A DNA stretch of 64,000 nucleotides from NCBI GenBank assembly GCA_017416145.1, contig JAFQDD010000001.1:186001-250000 (forward strand). Reading direction: 5' to 3'. Below the pieces are notes generated by a model. The model saw only the letters and a program-made list of their open reading frames with translations, was not told the origin of the DNA and searched no databases. The number at the start of each line of letters is the position of its first letter. The stretch's first letter is position 1. Made by a program: the position numbers and the translations under genes. Below, in pieces: positions 36,041 through 47,254 of the stretch. Source of the DNA: Spirochaetaceae bacterium (GTDB lineage: Bacteria > Spirochaetota > Spirochaetia > Treponematales > Treponemataceae).

Positions 36041-36349
36041 CTATTGTTTAATTTCTACATCAACGCCAGCTGGCAATTCTAACTTCATCAAGCTGTCCAT
36101 AACGTCAGCTGATGGTTCAATAATATCAATAAGGCGTTTGTGTGTACGCATTTCAAACTGCTCTCTTGATTTTTTATTAACGTGTGGTGAACGTAGAACT
36201 GTCACCTTGTTAATTCTTGTAGGAAGTGGAATTGGTCCTAGAACCTTTGCTCCAGCTTTCTGAACAGCTTGAACTATGGATTGTGCACTTTGATCAATTA
36301 GTTTTACATCGAAAGCACATAATCTGACACGAATCTTTTCGGTCGCCAT
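36041..36349 (-). CDS. rpsJ: Ribosomal protein S10 (NusE)
   Basis: 102 residues. [20 protein letters not shown] and [20 protein letters not shown] are diagnostic. It acts in the 30S head and, with NusB, in antitermination. GGAGG precedes the ATG; a hairpin lies just upstream of that. Confidence 0.97.
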   Translation of the reverse strand: MATEKIRVRLCAFDVKLIDQSAQSIVQAVQKAGAKVLGPIPLPTRINKVTVLRSPHVNKKSREQFEMRTHKRLIDIIEPSADVMDSLMKLELPAGVDVEIKQ

Positions 36350-36364
36350 TTTTCCTCCAGAATG

Positions 36365-36394
36365 ACCGTCGAGCTTCTTTCAAAACTCGACGGT
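36365..36394 (-). promoter_or_regulatory. Hairpin between tuf and rpsJ
   Basis: ACCGTCGAG (36394-36386, minus strand) pairs perfectly with CTCGACGGT (36373-36365) around 12 bases. The stem is GC-rich, has no T run and ends 15 bases before the rpsJ ATG. A processing site or r-protein operator fits better than a terminator. Confidence 0.55.
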
Positions 36395-36406
36395 ATTCAA
36401 ATCTAA

Positions 36407-37594
36407 TTATTCAACGATTTCAGTTACCTGACCAGAAGCGATAGTGCGTCCACCTTCGCGGATAGCGAATTTAAGACCTTTGTCCATAGCTACTGGGTGA
36501 ATAAGTTCACCGATTACTTTTGTGTTATCACCAGGTTTAACCATGTCTACACCTTCTGGTAGAGTGATTGTACCTGTGATGTCTGTTGTTCTGAAATAGA
36601 ACTGTGGACGATATCCACTGAAGAATGGGCTGTGACGTCCACCTTCGTCTTTTGATAGAACGTAGATTTGTCCTTCAAATTTTGTATGTGGGTGAATTGA
36701 ACCTGGTTTTGCAAGAACTTGTCCACGTTCAACTTCTTTCTTATCAATACCACGTAATAGGATACCAACGTTATCACCAGCTTGACCATTGTCAAGAAGT
36801 TTGTTGAACATTTCGATACCTGTTACTGTTGATGATTGTGTTTCACGGATACCAACAATTTCAACTGGATCGTTCATGTTGATTACACCACGTTCGATAC
36901 GACCTGTTACTACAGTACCACGTCCTGAAATTGTGAAGATATCTTCAATTGGCATTAGGAATGGAAGATCTGCATCACGAGCTGGGTCGTCGAAATAGTT
37001 ATCCATTGTTTGTAGAAGTTCATCGATACAAGCTGTATCTTCTGCAGAAGCACCGTCAGCTAGAGCTTTGAAAGCAGAACCTTTGATGATTGGTGTGTCA
37101 CCAGGGAATCCGTATGATTCTAGAACTTCTTGAACTTCAGCTTCTACTAATTCTAGTAGTTCTGGGTCGTCTAGTAGGTCAACTTTGTTTAAGAAAACAA
37201 CTAGTTTTGGAACACCTACTTGGCGTGCTAGAAGAATGTGTTCACGTGTTTGAGGCATAACAGAGTCTGGAGCTGAAACTACAAGAATAGCACCGTCCAT
37301 CTGTGCAGCACCTGTGATCATGTTTTTGATATAGTCAGCGTGTCCTGGACAGTCAATGTGTGCATAGTGACGTTTGTCTGACTGATATTCTAGGTGACGA
37401 GTATTAATTGTAATACCGCGTTCTTTTTCTTCTGGAGCATTATCAATTTCATCGTACTTTAATTGTTTGTCGCCGAATTTTTTAGCACAATGTGAAGTAA
37501 TAGCTGCAGAAAGTGTAGTCTTACCATGGTCAACGTGACCGATAGTACCTACGTTCATGTGTGGTTTGGTTCTTTCGAACTTTTCCTTTGCCAT
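36407..37594 (-). CDS. tuf: Translation elongation factor Tu
   Basis: 395 residues. GTPase motifs GHVDHGKTT (G1), DCPGHADYI (G3) and NKVDL (G4), then domains 2 and 3. It carries aminoacyl-tRNA to the ribosome. AAGGAGGA lies upstream of the ATG. fusA is not beside it; tuf heads the S10 run, 57 bases before rpsJ. Confidence 0.98.
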   Translation of the reverse strand: MAKEKFERTKPHMNVGTIGHVDHGKTTLSAAITSHCAKKFGDKQLKYDEIDNAPEEKERGITINTRHLEYQSDKRHYAHIDCPGHADYIKNMITGAAQMDGAILVVSAPDSVMPQTREHILLARQVGVPKLVVFLNKVDLLDDPELLELVEAEVQEVLESYGFPGDTPIIKGSAFKALADGASAEDTACIDELLQTMDNYFDDPARDADLPFLMPIEDIFTISGRGTVVTGRIERGVINMNDPVEIVGIRETQSSTVTGIEMFNKLLDNGQAGDNVGILLRGIDKKEVERGQVLAKPGSIHPHTKFEGQIYVLSKDEGGRHSPFFSGYRPQFYFRTTDITGTITLPEGVDMVKPGDNTKVIGELIHPVAMDKGLKFAIREGGRTIASGQVTEIVE

Positions 37595-37667
37595 TTGATC
37601 CTCCTTACCAGATTAAAGGCACTTAAAAAAAAGTTTAGTGTTGTATATATACGAATGTCACTGCTCT

Positions 37668-37673
37668 TTACAA
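37668..37673 (-). promoter_or_regulatory. Possible proximal tuf promoter (-35 element)
   Basis: TTGTAA at 37673-37668 with TATATA 16 bases (37651-37646) or 18 bases (37649-37644) further on, about 50 bases before the tuf ATG. Moderate match. Confidence 0.4.
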
Positions 37674-37704
37674 GAACGTAAACATTCAACTACACACTAT
37701 GAAA

Positions 37705-38045
37705 GAATAAGATGAGAATAAGATGAGATGGTTAATAAAATATGCGTAACAAACTATCAATTTCAGTTTGTTTGGCTTGAAACCACCTATCATCATCAAA
37801 TCTTATTCAATGACCGGTCTGGCTTCCAAGAGCCTTTCACTCCTACTGATGTAGGGCTACTCAATCAGGAAACCTGAACGGATATTTATTTGGTACTGCC
37901 AACGGCAGATTTTCCACAATTCATTCAAGGCTGCAAAAACCTGATTTTTCAATCTTTACGGTTTTTACCAATCTGTTTTTCAGATCGCCTGAATTCTCAA
38001 AGAACTCCAGGTCTTTTAAGACACTGTACTAACTATACACTGTTA
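37705..38045 (-). ncRNA. Structured leader or small RNA between rpsG and tuf
   Basis: The 674-base gap has no plausible gene. On the minus strand, after a promoter at 38084-38056, the RNA would form at least eight local hairpins. Examples: a ten-pair stem from GAGTTCT/AGAATTC (38009-37993); CGATCTG/CAGATTG with an A5 loop; GATT-GAAA-AATC with a GNRA loop; CTGCC/GGCAG; TCAGG/CCTGA; CCTAC/GTAGG; AACAAACT/AGTTTGTT. GAATAAGAT (37808-37800) is complementary to two tandem ATCTTATTC copies (37724-37716 and 37713-37705). It may be a long tuf/S10 leader or a separate RNA. I could not match it to 6S RNA, tmRNA or RNase P RNA. Confidence 0.55.
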
Positions 38046-38055
38046 GCGAATTATA

Positions 38056-38084
38056 TTTATACATTAAAACAAAAAATTATTCAA
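38056..38084 (-). promoter_or_regulatory. Promoter in front of the structured tuf leader
   Basis: TTGAAT (38084-38079), 17 bases, TATAAA (38061-38056), placed immediately upstream of the hairpin-rich segment and after the rpsG terminator. It is the best candidate for the start of the tuf-S10 transcript. Confidence 0.6.
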
Positions 38085-38226
38085 GTGTTTTAATGTTTTT
38101 TATTGATATTTTATGAAATTAGATGAATATTTTGCACTTTTTTAACATTTATTTTTCTATACCTTTTCCCAAAATTTAATAAAATTTTATTACTTAAGTA
38201 TAATTAAATATTTTTACAAAATTAAC

Positions 38227-38258
38227 AAAAAAAGGTCTGCTACATTATGTAACAGACC
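38227..38258 (-). terminator. Terminator after rpsG
   Basis: GGTCTGTTACA (38258-38248, minus strand) pairs with TGTAGCAGACC (38244-38234), one G-T pair, followed by seven T. It ends the rpoBC-rpsLG transcript and separates it from tuf. The 120 bases beyond it are AT-rich with nothing recognisable. Confidence 0.88.
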
Positions 38259-38268
38259 CTTAAAGGAA

Positions 38269-38739
38269 CTACCAACGATAGTGTGCAAAAGCTTTGTTTG
38301 CTTCTGCCATTTTATGTGTATCTTCCTTCTTTTTATAAGCAGTACCAGTGTTGTTGAATGCATCTAATAGTTCTTGAGCTAGGCGTTCACCCATTCCATG
38401 ACCACTTTTTGCACGAGCTGCATTGATTACCCAGCGCATTGCTAAAGCTTCACGACGGCTTTCACGAATTTCAATTGGAACTTGGTAAGTTGCACCACCA
38501 ACGCGGCGAGATTTTACTTCAACCATTGGTTTTACATTGTCTAGAGCCTTTAAGAATACTTCTAAAGGATCTTTTTCTGTTTTTGCTTTTAGTTCATCTA
38601 GTGCTTCATAGATAATACGTGTTGCTGTAGCTTTTTTTCCGTCTAACATCATGCGACAAACGAATTTTGAAACTACAACACTGTTGTATTTTGTATCTGG
38701 CAAAAGAGGACGGTTTACGCTTTTATTTTTTCTACCCAT
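38269..38739 (-). CDS. rpsG: Ribosomal protein S7
   Basis: 156 residues. [20 protein letters not shown] and [20 protein letters not shown] are diagnostic. It nucleates the 30S head. Last gene before the terminator; fusA, its usual neighbour, is missing. Confidence 0.97.
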   Translation of the reverse strand: MGRKNKSVNRPLLPDTKYNSVVVSKFVCRMMLDGKKATATRIIYEALDELKAKTEKDPLEVFLKALDNVKPMVEVKSRRVGGATYQVPIEIRESRREALAMRWVINAARAKSGHGMGERLAQELLDAFNNTGTAYKKKEDTHKMAEANKAFAHYRW

Positions 38740-38750
38740 TTCTTATCTCC

Positions 38751-39125
38751 TTATGCCTTTGGTCTCTTAGCACCATATTTTGAACGACCGCGTTTACGAT
38801 CTTCAACACCTAGTGTATCTTTTGTACCACGGATGATGTGATAGCGAACACCAGGAAGGTCTTTAACACGACCACCACGGATTAAAACAACTGAGTGTTC
38901 CTGCAAGTTATGTCCAATACCTGGAATATATGCAGTAACTTCAATACCATTACTTAAACGAACACGAGCTACTTTACGTAGAGCTGAGTTAGGTTTTTTT
39001 GGTGTAACTGTCATAACACGAGTACATACACCACGTTTTTGCGGACAGGACTGAAGTGCGGGAGACTTTGTTCCGTTCGCAACAGATTTACGTCCTTGAC
39101 GAATTAACTGATTAATTGTAGGCAT
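38751..39125 (-). CDS. rpsL: Ribosomal protein S12
   Basis: 124 residues. [20 protein letters not shown] keeps the wild-type Lys at the position linked to streptomycin resistance, and [13 protein letters not shown] the second one. Decoding-centre protein. Its own promoter may lie in the gap after rpoC. Confidence 0.97.
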   Translation of the reverse strand: MPTINQLIRQGRKSVANGTKSPALQSCPQKRGVCTRVMTVTPKKPNSALRKVARVRLSNGIEVTAYIPGIGHNLQEHSVVLIRGGRVKDLPGVRYHIIRGTKDTLGVEDRKRGRSKYGAKRPKA

Positions 39126-39184
39126 TAGCCTTCTCCTATATTACCACCGGTCAGCACCCCGGTTTAAAATGCAAAAAGGTTAGT

Positions 39185-39229
39185 CTGCAAAGTGTATTTT
39201 AAATACTAAGTATTGTCAACACTTTGCAG
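39185..39229 (-). promoter_or_regulatory. Promoter buried in a hairpin between rpoC and rpsL sides of the operon
   Basis: CTGCAAAGTGT (39229-39219, minus strand) pairs perfectly with ACACTTTGCAG (39195-39185), with AATACT/AGTATT pairing inside. The same bases hold TTGACA (39219-39214), 17 bases and TACACT (39196-39191). The segment lies downstream of rpsL and upstream of rpoC in the plus sense, that is, between the rpsL start (39125) and rpoC stop (39238). Transcription from it would run into rpsL-rpsG. Confidence 0.5.
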
Positions 39230-39237
39230 AATTATTT

Positions 39238-42200
39238 TTAGTCTGTTTCCTCTGAATCAAAAGATGGTTCTACGGTTGAGAACTCCTCTTGTTCTTTTTC
39301 TAACTTACGACGTTCAATGATTTCATTCATTTGTTCATCCAAATCTTTTGAATTACCATCGTATAGTTTTACATTTTTGTAAGTACGGATACCTGTTCCA
39401 GCTGGAATCATATGTCCGATTACAACATTTTCTTTTAATCCATGTAGGTTGTCTGTTGCTCCTGCAATTGCAGCATTTGTAAGAACACGTGTGGTTTCTT
39501 GGAATGATGCAGCAGAGATAAATGAATCAATGTTCAAAGAAGCTTTTGTAATACCTTGGAACATTGGACGGGCAATAGCTGGTTGTCCACCTTCATTTGT
39601 TACACGACGATTTTCTTCATGGAACTTATACTTATCAACTTGTTGACCATAAATAAATCTTGTATCACCTACAGAAACAATTTCTACTTTCTTTAACATC
39701 TGACGAACGATAACACCAATATGCTTGTCGTTGATGTTTACACCCTGCATACGATAAACTTGTTGGATCTCATCCATTAAGTAGTTTTGTAGAGCGTTTT
39801 CACCAGAAATAGCTAGAATATCATGTGGACTCAATGCACCGTCACACAATCTTTCTCCAGCTACAACCTTGTCACCATCACGTACTAATAGACGTTTTGT
39901 CATTGGTACAAGATGTTCAAAAGTTTTGTTGTATTCGTCAGACACGAGAATCTTTCGTTTACCCTTTGAGATATCACCAAATTTAACTGTTCCAGTAATT
40001 TGTGCAAGAACAGCTGGATTTTTTGGTTTACGTGCTTCAAATAATTCAGAAACACGAGGTAGACCACCAGTAATATCGTTTGTCTTTGATGATTCTTTTA
40101 GCATTTTTGCAATTGTTGTACCAGCAGTTACTTTTGCATTTTCTTCAACAAGCAAATATGCTCCAGCAGGTAGATAATAACTTCCTAATTCATTACCTGG
40201 CTCATCAGTAATATAAATTCTTGGCTGTTTTGTATCAAGATGAAGAGCTGTAATACGTTTCTCTTCTCTTCCACTCTGTTCATCAATTTCTTCTACAAGA
40301 GTTGATCCAAGAATAATATCTTCAAAGTGAACAAAACCTGATACTTCAGCAATAATTGGTTCAGAGAATGGGTCAAAAGTAGCGATTGTATCTCTTTCTT
40401 CGACAATATCACCAACTTTTACAACAACACTTGAACCATTCTGTATTTCTATTTTCAAGTCCTTACTTACAAGATAAATCATATTATCGCGAACAACGAT
40501 ATTTGCAACATCACTTGCAGTAGTTTCCTTGTCTTTCACTTTGAAAAGAACAGCATCTTTTAGGGTTTTATCTCCATCTTTTACAAAAACTTCTGCACCA
40601 GATGGGATTTCATATTTAGAAATGATACGAGCAACAGTCATTGACCCTTTACGAGTAAACAACCATGAGCCATCATCCATTTCAACATGAACACCCTCTA
40701 TTTCTTTTACAATAACGCCATATTTTAATACAATGCGATTTTCTACAGTTTCTTTTGATGCAGTACCACCAACGTGGAATGTACGCATGGTCAACTGTGT
40801 ACCAGGTTGTCCAATTGATTGAGCGGCAATAATACCTACAGCTTCACCAATTTCAACAATCTTGTTATGAGCCAAGTTTCTACCATAACATTTACGACAT
40901 ACACCATAACGAGCTTCACAAGTAAGAACTGTTCTTAATTTAACAGTTTCTACACCAGCTGCATCAATTTCAGCTGCAAGTTCATCTGTAATATATTCAT
41001 TTACATCACAAAGAACTTCACCAGTAATTGGGTGTTTAACCTGTTCAAGAGTATAACGACCAACGATTCTATCTTTCAAAGCTTCAATTACATCATCGCC
41101 TTCTTTTACAGCTGAATATTCAATACCGTTAATTGTTCCACAATCATCTTCGTTGATAACAACATCTTGTGCAATATCAACTAGACGTCTTGTTAGATAA
41201 CCAGCATTTGCAGTTTTAAGAGCTGTATCAGAAAGACCTTTACGAGCACCGTTGGTTGAAATAAAGAATTCAATAACAGATAGACCTTCTTTGAAGTTTG
41301 CACGAATTGGAAGTTCGATAATATCACCATTAGGCTTTGCCATCAAACCACGCATACCAGCAAGCTGACGAATCTGGTTACGGCTACCACGAGCACCAGA
41401 AGCGGCCATCATATAAATTGTGTTAAATCCTTCTTGGTCAGATTCAAGTGTTTTCATAACAGCATTTGTTAATTCTTCATTTGTTCTAGACCAAACTTCA
41501 ACTACTTTGTTATATCTTTCATCCCCAGTAATAACACCTTTGTGATACTGGTTCATAATTTGTTCTACTTCTTTATTTGCAGCTTCCATCATTTCTGACT
41601 TTGAATCAGGAATAAGGATATCACCCATAGAGATTGTAGCACCAAAGAATGTTGCGTACTTGTATCCAACAGCTTTAATTGCATCAAGCATTTTTACTGT
41701 TAGCCAAGAGCCTTTTTCTTTGTAAACCTTTTCGATAAGTTTTTTTAGTTCTTTATCGCCAAGAAGTTCGTTTACAAACTCAACTTCATCTGGCATTTCT
41801 TCATTAAAAATGATACGACCAGGAGTAGTTTTGATGATTTGTCCGTTGTATGGAGCCTTCATAATTGGAACCTGAATTTCAGATTCGTAATCAATGCTCT
41901 TAGCTTCAGCTGCTAATAAAACTTCGTCAACAGAACTAAATCGTTTTCCAGTTCCTTTTCCAGATGGTTTAATTTTTGTTAGATAATAAATACCTAAAAC
42001 CATATCTTGAGAAGGATAAACGATTGTCTTACCGTTTGCAGGGTCAAGCAAGTTTCTTGCAGACAACATCAATGTCCAACATTCCATCTGAGCAGCTTGT
42101 GTCAAAGGAACGTGAACAGCCATCTGGTCACCGTCGAAGTCAGCGTTAAATGCGTGACAAACAAGTGGGTGAAGTTTAATAGCTTTACCTTCAACAAGTA

Positions 42201-43485
42201 CTGGTTCAAAAGCTTGGATACCCAAACGGTGAAGAGTTGGAGCACGGTTAAGCATAACTGGATGTTCACGAACAACTTCATCAAGAATTGCAAAAACTTC
42301 TGGAGATTCTTGTTCTACATAGATTTTTGCTTTTTTAATATTGTATACAATTTCTTTGTCTACCAATTTTTTCATAATAAATGGCTTGAAAAGTTCCAAT
42401 GCCATTTTTGTTGGAAGACCACATTGCCATAATTTTAATTCTGGACCAACAACAATTACAGAACGTCCTGAGTAGTCAACACGTTTACCCAAAAGATTTT
42501 GACGGAAACGACCTTGTTTACCCTTTAGTAAGTCTGAAATTGACTTTAATGGACGATTTGAAGCACCTTTTGCAACACGTTTACTCTTAGAATTATCAAA
42601 CAAAGCGTTTACAGCTTCTTGAAGCATCCGTTTTTCGTTTCTGATAATGATATCTGGAGCAGGAATTGCTTGTAATTTCTTTAGACGATTGTTTCTACTA
42701 ATAACACGACGATATAAATCGTTTAAGTCTGAAGTAGCAAAGCGTCCACCGTCAAGTTGAACCATTGGTCTCAAATCTGGTGGAATAACTGGAATTACAT
42801 CCAAAATCATCCAAGAACATTTATTAGTTGATGCACGGAAACTTTCAACTATTTCGATACGTTTTAGAAGACGTTTATCGCTTTTTGGACCTTTTTCAAC
42901 CATCTTTGCACGAAGTTCAGCTGCAAGTTCATCAAGATCTAGATTTTCCAAGATTGTCTTGATTGCTTCAGCACCCATACCAGCAGTAAAAGCACCGCCA
43001 CTACGTTCTTGAGCTTCAAGATATTCATCTTCAGTTAATAATTGGTTTTTCTTAAAGTCAGTATCACCTGGATCAATAACGATGTACTTTTCGTGGAATA
43101 ATACGGCCTTTAAAGCTGAAACTTGTAAATCAAGTAGCAATCCCATACGAGAAGGAACTGAACGATAATACCAAATATGTGCAACTGGAGCTGCTAATTC
43201 AATATGTCCCATTCTTTCGCGGCGAACTTTAAAGTGTGTAACCTCAACTCCACAGCGATCACATGTTATACCCTTATATCGAACAGATTTAAACTTTCCA
43301 CAGAAACATTCCCATTCTTTAGTTGTACCAAAGATTTTTTCACAGAAAAGTCCTTCTCTTTCTGGACGTAGACTTCTATAGTTAATGGTTTCAGGTTTCT
43401 TTACTTCTCCATAAGACCATTTACGGATTGTGTCTGGGGAAGCAAGCTTAATTGTTAAGCTATCAAAATCCTGTATATCACGCAT
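39238..43485 (-). CDS. rpoC: RNA polymerase beta' subunit
   Basis: 1415 residues. N-terminal zinc-binding domain with Cys pairs around residues 60-80 (CFCG and CDRC), the catalytic loop [12 protein letters not shown] near residue 446 holding the three Mg-binding Asp, and the second zinc site in the C-terminal half ([17 protein letters not shown]). Bridge helix and trigger-loop regions follow at the expected places. It starts [20 protein letters not shown]. Sixty-eight bases after rpoB. Confidence 0.98.
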   Translation of the reverse strand: MRDIQDFDSLTIKLASPDTIRKWSYGEVKKPETINYRSLRPEREGLFCEKIFGTTKEWECFCGKFKSVRYKGITCDRCGVEVTHFKVRRERMGHIELAAPVAHIWYYRSVPSRMGLLLDLQVSALKAVLFHEKYIVIDPGDTDFKKNQLLTEDEYLEAQERSGGAFTAGMGAEAIKTILENLDLDELAAELRAKMVEKGPKSDKRLLKRIEIVESFRASTNKCSWMILDVIPVIPPDLRPMVQLDGGRFATSDLNDLYRRVISRNNRLKKLQAIPAPDIIIRNEKRMLQEAVNALFDNSKSKRVAKGASNRPLKSISDLLKGKQGRFRQNLLGKRVDYSGRSVIVVGPELKLWQCGLPTKMALELFKPFIMKKLVDKEIVYNIKKAKIYVEQESPEVFAILDEVVREHPVMLNRAPTLHRLGIQAFEPVLVEGKAIKLHPLVCHAFNADFDGDQMAVHVPLTQAAQMECWTLMLSARNLLDPANGKTIVYPSQDMVLGIYYLTKIKPSGKGTGKRFSSVDEVLLAAEAKSIDYESEIQVPIMKAPYNGQIIKTTPGRIIFNEEMPDEVEFVNELLGDKELKKLIEKVYKEKGSWLTVKMLDAIKAVGYKYATFFGATISMGDILIPDSKSEMMEAANKEVEQIMNQYHKGVITGDERYNKVVEVWSRTNEELTNAVMKTLESDQEGFNTIYMMAASGARGSRNQIRQLAGMRGLMAKPNGDIIELPIRANFKEGLSVIEFFISTNGARKGLSDTALKTANAGYLTRRLVDIAQDVVINEDDCGTINGIEYSAVKEGDDVIEALKDRIVGRYTLEQVKHPITGEVLCDVNEYITDELAAEIDAAGVETVKLRTVLTCEARYGVCRKCYGRNLAHNKIVEIGEAVGIIAAQSIGQPGTQLTMRTFHVGGTASKETVENRIVLKYGVIVKEIEGVHVEMDDGSWLFTRKGSMTVARIISKYEIPSGAEVFVKDGDKTLKDAVLFKVKDKETTASDVANIVVRDNMIYLVSKDLKIEIQNGSSVVVKVGDIVEERDTIATFDPFSEPIIAEVSGFVHFEDIILGSTLVEEIDEQSGREEKRITALHLDTKQPRIYITDEPGNELGSYYLPAGAYLLVEENAKVTAGTTIAKMLKESSKTNDITGGLPRVSELFEARKPKNPAVLAQITGTVKFGDISKGKRKILVSDEYNKTFEHLVPMTKRLLVRDGDKVVAGERLCDGALSPHDILAISGENALQNYLMDEIQQVYRMQGVNINDKHIGVIVRQMLKKVEIVSVGDTRFIYGQQVDKYKFHEENRRVTNEGGQPAIARPMFQGITKASLNIDSFISAASFQETTRVLTNAAIAGATDNLHGLKENVVIGHMIPAGTGIRTYKNVKLYDGNSKDLDEQMNEIIERRKLEKEQEEFSTVEPSFDSEETD

Positions 43486-43553
43486 TATTTGTCTCCTATA
43501 TAATGAAAACTAGGTTTTCAATAATTGGGAATGCATAACACATTCCCAAATTT

Positions 43554-46500
43554 TTAGAAATTGTTAGATTCTGGCTTAATTAATTTTTCATCCCGTTCAG
43601 TTAATGGAATTTGTTTTCCATCAGCATCGTAAATTGAAAAATCAAGAGCTAGACCACGAAGTTCTTGAATCAATACGTTAAATGATTCTGGAACACCAGC
43701 TGGTGTTGAAGGTTCTCCCTTAACGATTGTTTCATAAATCTTTGAACGACCAGTCATATCGTCAGATTTGATAGTCATCAATTCTTGAAGTGTATTTGCA
43801 GCACCATAAGCTTCAAGTGCCCAAACTTCCATTTCTCCAAGACGCTGTCCACCAAATTGAGCTTTACCACCAAGTGGTTGCTGTGTAACAAGTGAGTAAG
43901 GACCAGTTGAACGTGCGTGCATCTTATCATCAACCAAGTGGTTTAGTTTTAGATAATAGATAACACCAACGAATACAGCATTTTGGAAAGGTTCACCTGT
44001 TCTACCATCACGTAAGATAGCTTTTGATGTTCTATCAAAACCTGCATCCATCAATTTTTGTTCAATTTGTTCATTTGATGGAGATTGGAATACAGGAGCT
44101 TCATACCATTCTTGTAGATATTTACCTGCAAGACCTAGCTCAGATTCCATAATCTGTCCAATATTCATACGAGAAGGAACACCAAGTGGGTTTAGACAAA
44201 CATCAAGAGGAGTTCCGTCTTCCAAATATGGCATATCTTCAACTGGAAGAATACGTGCAACAATACCTTTGTTACCGTGACGACCAGCCATCTTATCACC
44301 TTCACGTAATTTACGTTTTGTAGCAATAAGAACTTTTACTTGTTCTTCTACACCAGGGCTTAAATCATCACCTTGTGCACGGCGAAGACGTTGAACATCA
44401 ATAACAGTTCCCTCAACTCCGTGAGGTACACGAAGAGAAGAATCTCTAACTTCATTTGCTTTTTCACCGAAAATTGCACGGATAATTTTGAATTCTGGAG
44501 TTGTATCAGTTTCTGATTTTGGAGTAACTTTCCCAACCAAAATATCGTTTGAACGAACTTTTGCTCCAATTCTAACAATACCTTCACTGTCAAGATTATC
44601 AAGATTTTTTTCACTTGTATTTGGAACATCTCTTGTAATCTTTTCTGGACCAAGTTTTGTTTCACGAATATCTGTTGACAACTCTGTAATATGAATAGAA
44701 GTATACATATCCTCTTTTACAACACGTTGAGAAATCAAAACAGCGTCTTCGTAGTTATATCCATTCCAAGGAACGAATCCAACCAAAATATTTCTACCAA
44801 GAGCCAACTCACCATTAAATGTTGCAGGACCATCAGCTAGAACAGCACCTTTTTCTACTTGTTGTCCAAGTTCAACAGTTGGACGTTGGTGATAACAAGT
44901 GTCCTGGTTAGTTCTTTGATATTTTAATAATTTGTATGAATCATATTCACCAGATGATTTTTGTTCTGGACGTTGAACACGGATTTCATCAGCTGTAACC
45001 CAGATAACTTCACCAGCATGTTTAGCTTTTACTAAAACACCAGAGTCATAGGCACATTTCTTTTCCATACCAGTACCAACAATTGGTGGTTCTGGGAACA
45101 ACAATGGAACAGCTTGGCGTTGCATGTTACAACCCATCAAAGCACGGTTAGCGTCATCGTGTTCAACAAATGGAATAAGAGCTGCAGAAACAGAAATAAC
45201 TTGTTTTGGAGAAACGTCCATATATTGAACGTCTTTTGGATCACGTGATGAATAATCTCCGTATCGTCGACAAGCAATTGTACTGTTTATGAAGTTACCA
45301 TTTTCATCCATAGCAGCAGAAGCCTGACCAATGTAATAGCGGTCTTCATCCATAGCTGTTAGATATTCTGTTTTGTCAGTAGCCTTTCCATTTTCAATCT
45401 TTCGATATGGAGCTTCTAGGAAACCATATTCATTTACACGAGTATAAATTGCCAAAGAAACGATAAGACCAATGTTTGGACCTTCTGGAGTTTCGATTGG
45501 ACACATACGACCGTAGTGTGTATAGTGAACGTCACGAACTTCAATACCAGCACGATCACGAGAAAGACCACCTGGTCCCAAAGCATTTAAACGACGTTTG
45601 TGAGTCAATTCTGCAAGAGGGTTTACCTGATCCATAAACTGAGACAATTGACTTGAACCAAAGAATTCTTTGATTGCAGCCACAATTGGTTTGATAGAAA
45701 TCAAATCTTGTGGTTTCATTGTATCAGTTTCTTTGCTACCCATTCGTTCTTTTGCAATACGAGCCATACGACTGAAAGCAGTTTTTAATTGATTAGTCAT
45801 CAACTCACCAACAGAACGAATACGACGATTTCCTAAGTGGTCAATATCATCACAACTTTCTTCACCAATGTAAACTTTGATAAAGAATTTCATAGTTGCA
45901 ATAATATCTTGTTTTACAAGAGTATGCTCTTCAACAGGTTCTTTATAATTGAATTTACTGTTAAGTTTGTAACGACCAACACGACCTAAATCATATCTTG
46001 TTGATTTAAAGAACATTGATTCTAAATCTTTTTCAGCAGCTTCAGCAGTGATTGGTTCACCTGGAAGTAATACAGAGTATACAGCAGCAAGAGCATCATC
46101 TCTTGTTGGTTCATCGTTTTCAGAACCTTCTTTTGTAAAACGAATTTCTTCACGTTCAAAACAGTTGATAATCATTTGAGAATCAAGAGAATCTTCTGCT
46201 TTGAAATCAATTACTTCAATTTCTTTTACTTCTTTAAATGAAAGTAATTCATCAATATCGTGTGGATGTAATTTTGAACCAGCAGGAAGTAATTTCTTAT
46301 CCTTGTCTTCGTCTTTTACAAAAACTGCTTTTGCTAAAACTTTTCCAATTAACTCTTCTCTTAATTCTTTTGAATCTTCAAGAGTAATTGTTGTTGTTTC
46401 ATAAAATGCACGGATAATTTCTTCACGACTTGAATAACCTAAAGCACGTAAGAAAATTGTTCCAAGGATACGTTTTTTTCTATCGATTTTTGCATAAATC

Positions 46501-47057
46501 AATTCTTTTTTCTGATCAATTTCAAATTCCAACCAAGAACCACGATATGGAATAATTCTACTAGAATAAGAATCTTTTTCATGACTGAAAATTACACCAG
46601 GGGAACGGTGAATTTGGGATACAACAACACGTTCTGCACCGTTGATGATAAATGTTCCTCTTTCAGTCATTAGAGGAATATCACCCATATAAATATCTTT
46701 TTGACGGATTTCTCCGCTATTCTTAAAAATCAATTTCACACGAGCTTTCAATGGAACTGAATAAGTTAATCCCTTTTGTTTACATTGATACTCGTTAAAT
46801 TTTATATTTTGCTCATCAAGCTCATAAAAATCATATTTAAGACTCATATCCCCATTTGGACTTTCGATAGGGAATGAGGAACGGAAAGCTTCTTCAAGAC
46901 CTTGTTCCGCTAGAGTTTCGTGATTATCTAATTTGTTTTTTTGTAAAAAACTTTCGTATGAAGATAACTGAATATCAATTAAATCAGGTAACTCCATAAA
47001 ATTTTGGATATTTTTTCCAATATATTGTCGATTGACCGTCCGACTTTTTGCGAACAT
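43554..47057 (-). CDS. rpoB: RNA polymerase beta subunit, Asn at the Rif position
   Basis: 1167 residues from the ATG at 47057 ([14 protein letters not shown]), which has GGGGGA five bases upstream; the frame is open 15 codons further but not supported. Rif cluster I reads [20 protein letters not shown] then [10 protein letters not shown]: the residue equivalent to E. coli Ser531 is Asn (codon 45587-45585, residue ~491). Asp516 and His526 equivalents are unchanged. Asn531 is known from treponemes and correlates with their natural rifampicin resistance. Other core blocks ([44 protein letters not shown]) are intact. Confidence 0.98.
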   Translation of the reverse strand: MFAKSRTVNRQYIGKNIQNFMELPDLIDIQLSSYESFLQKNKLDNHETLAEQGLEEAFRSSFPIESPNGDMSLKYDFYELDEQNIKFNEYQCKQKGLTYSVPLKARVKLIFKNSGEIRQKDIYMGDIPLMTERGTFIINGAERVVVSQIHRSPGVIFSHEKDSYSSRIIPYRGSWLEFEIDQKKELIYAKIDRKKRILGTIFLRALGYSSREEIIRAFYETTTITLEDSKELREELIGKVLAKAVFVKDEDKDKKLLPAGSKLHPHDIDELLSFKEVKEIEVIDFKAEDSLDSQMIINCFEREEIRFTKEGSENDEPTRDDALAAVYSVLLPGEPITAEAAEKDLESMFFKSTRYDLGRVGRYKLNSKFNYKEPVEEHTLVKQDIIATMKFFIKVYIGEESCDDIDHLGNRRIRSVGELMTNQLKTAFSRMARIAKERMGSKETDTMKPQDLISIKPIVAAIKEFFGSSQLSQFMDQVNPLAELTHKRRLNALGPGGLSRDRAGIEVRDVHYTHYGRMCPIETPEGPNIGLIVSLAIYTRVNEYGFLEAPYRKIENGKATDKTEYLTAMDEDRYYIGQASAAMDENGNFINSTIACRRYGDYSSRDPKDVQYMDVSPKQVISVSAALIPFVEHDDANRALMGCNMQRQAVPLLFPEPPIVGTGMEKKCAYDSGVLVKAKHAGEVIWVTADEIRVQRPEQKSSGEYDSYKLLKYQRTNQDTCYHQRPTVELGQQVEKGAVLADGPATFNGELALGRNILVGFVPWNGYNYEDAVLISQRVVKEDMYTSIHITELSTDIRETKLGPEKITRDVPNTSEKNLDNLDSEGIVRIGAKVRSNDILVGKVTPKSETDTTPEFKIIRAIFGEKANEVRDSSLRVPHGVEGTVIDVQRLRRAQGDDLSPGVEEQVKVLIATKRKLREGDKMAGRHGNKGIVARILPVEDMPYLEDGTPLDVCLNPLGVPSRMNIGQIMESELGLAGKYLQEWYEAPVFQSPSNEQIEQKLMDAGFDRTSKAILRDGRTGEPFQNAVFVGVIYYLKLNHLVDDKMHARSTGPYSLVTQQPLGGKAQFGGQRLGEMEVWALEAYGAANTLQELMTIKSDDMTGRSKIYETIVKGEPSTPAGVPESFNVLIQELRGLALDFSIYDADGKQIPLTERDEKLIKPESNNF

Positions 47058-47135
47058 CAAATCCCCCTTAACACTTGTAGCGGTAATAGAGCCTACATAC
47101 AAAATGTAGCCCGCTTCATTATCTCATACACGTAT

Positions 47136-47164
47136 AGCTACCGATAGAACCCCTATCGGTAGCT
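47136..47164 (-). promoter_or_regulatory. Perfect 12-bp hairpin between rplL and rpoB
   Basis: AGCTACCGATAG and CTATCGGTAGCT flank a five-base loop. No T run follows. In E. coli the same gap holds an attenuator and an RNase III site; the long perfect stem favours RNase III processing. Confidence 0.6.
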
Positions 47165-47206
47165 AATTTAATTTAAATTGCTAAAGAGTCAAAATCAAAT
47201 GTAACC

Positions 47207-47234
47207 ATTGGGTTTCTGTCATTAGAAACCCAAT
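47207..47234 (-). promoter_or_regulatory. 11-bp hairpin just after rplL
   Basis: ATTGGGTTTCT (minus strand, 47234-47224) pairs with AGAAACCCAAT (47217-47207) around six bases, 21 bases past the rplL stop. It lacks a T run, so it is at most a partial attenuator lowering rpoBC relative to the r-proteins. Confidence 0.55.
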
Positions 47235-47254
47235 TTCTTAGCAAAGACGCAAAA

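Noticed and set aside
37890-38093. 67-residue plus-strand frame in the tuf leader region
   Set aside because: No ribosome site, and it overlaps the minus-strand promoter and hairpins.
38100-38226. AT-rich stretch as a replication origin or AT-rich regulatory island
   Set aside because: No DnaA-box cluster or dnaA/dnaN neighbours; high A+T is common in this genome's gaps.
42007-42432. 141-residue plus-strand frame within rpoC
   Set aside because: Antisense to the conserved catalytic region of rpoC; no independent support.
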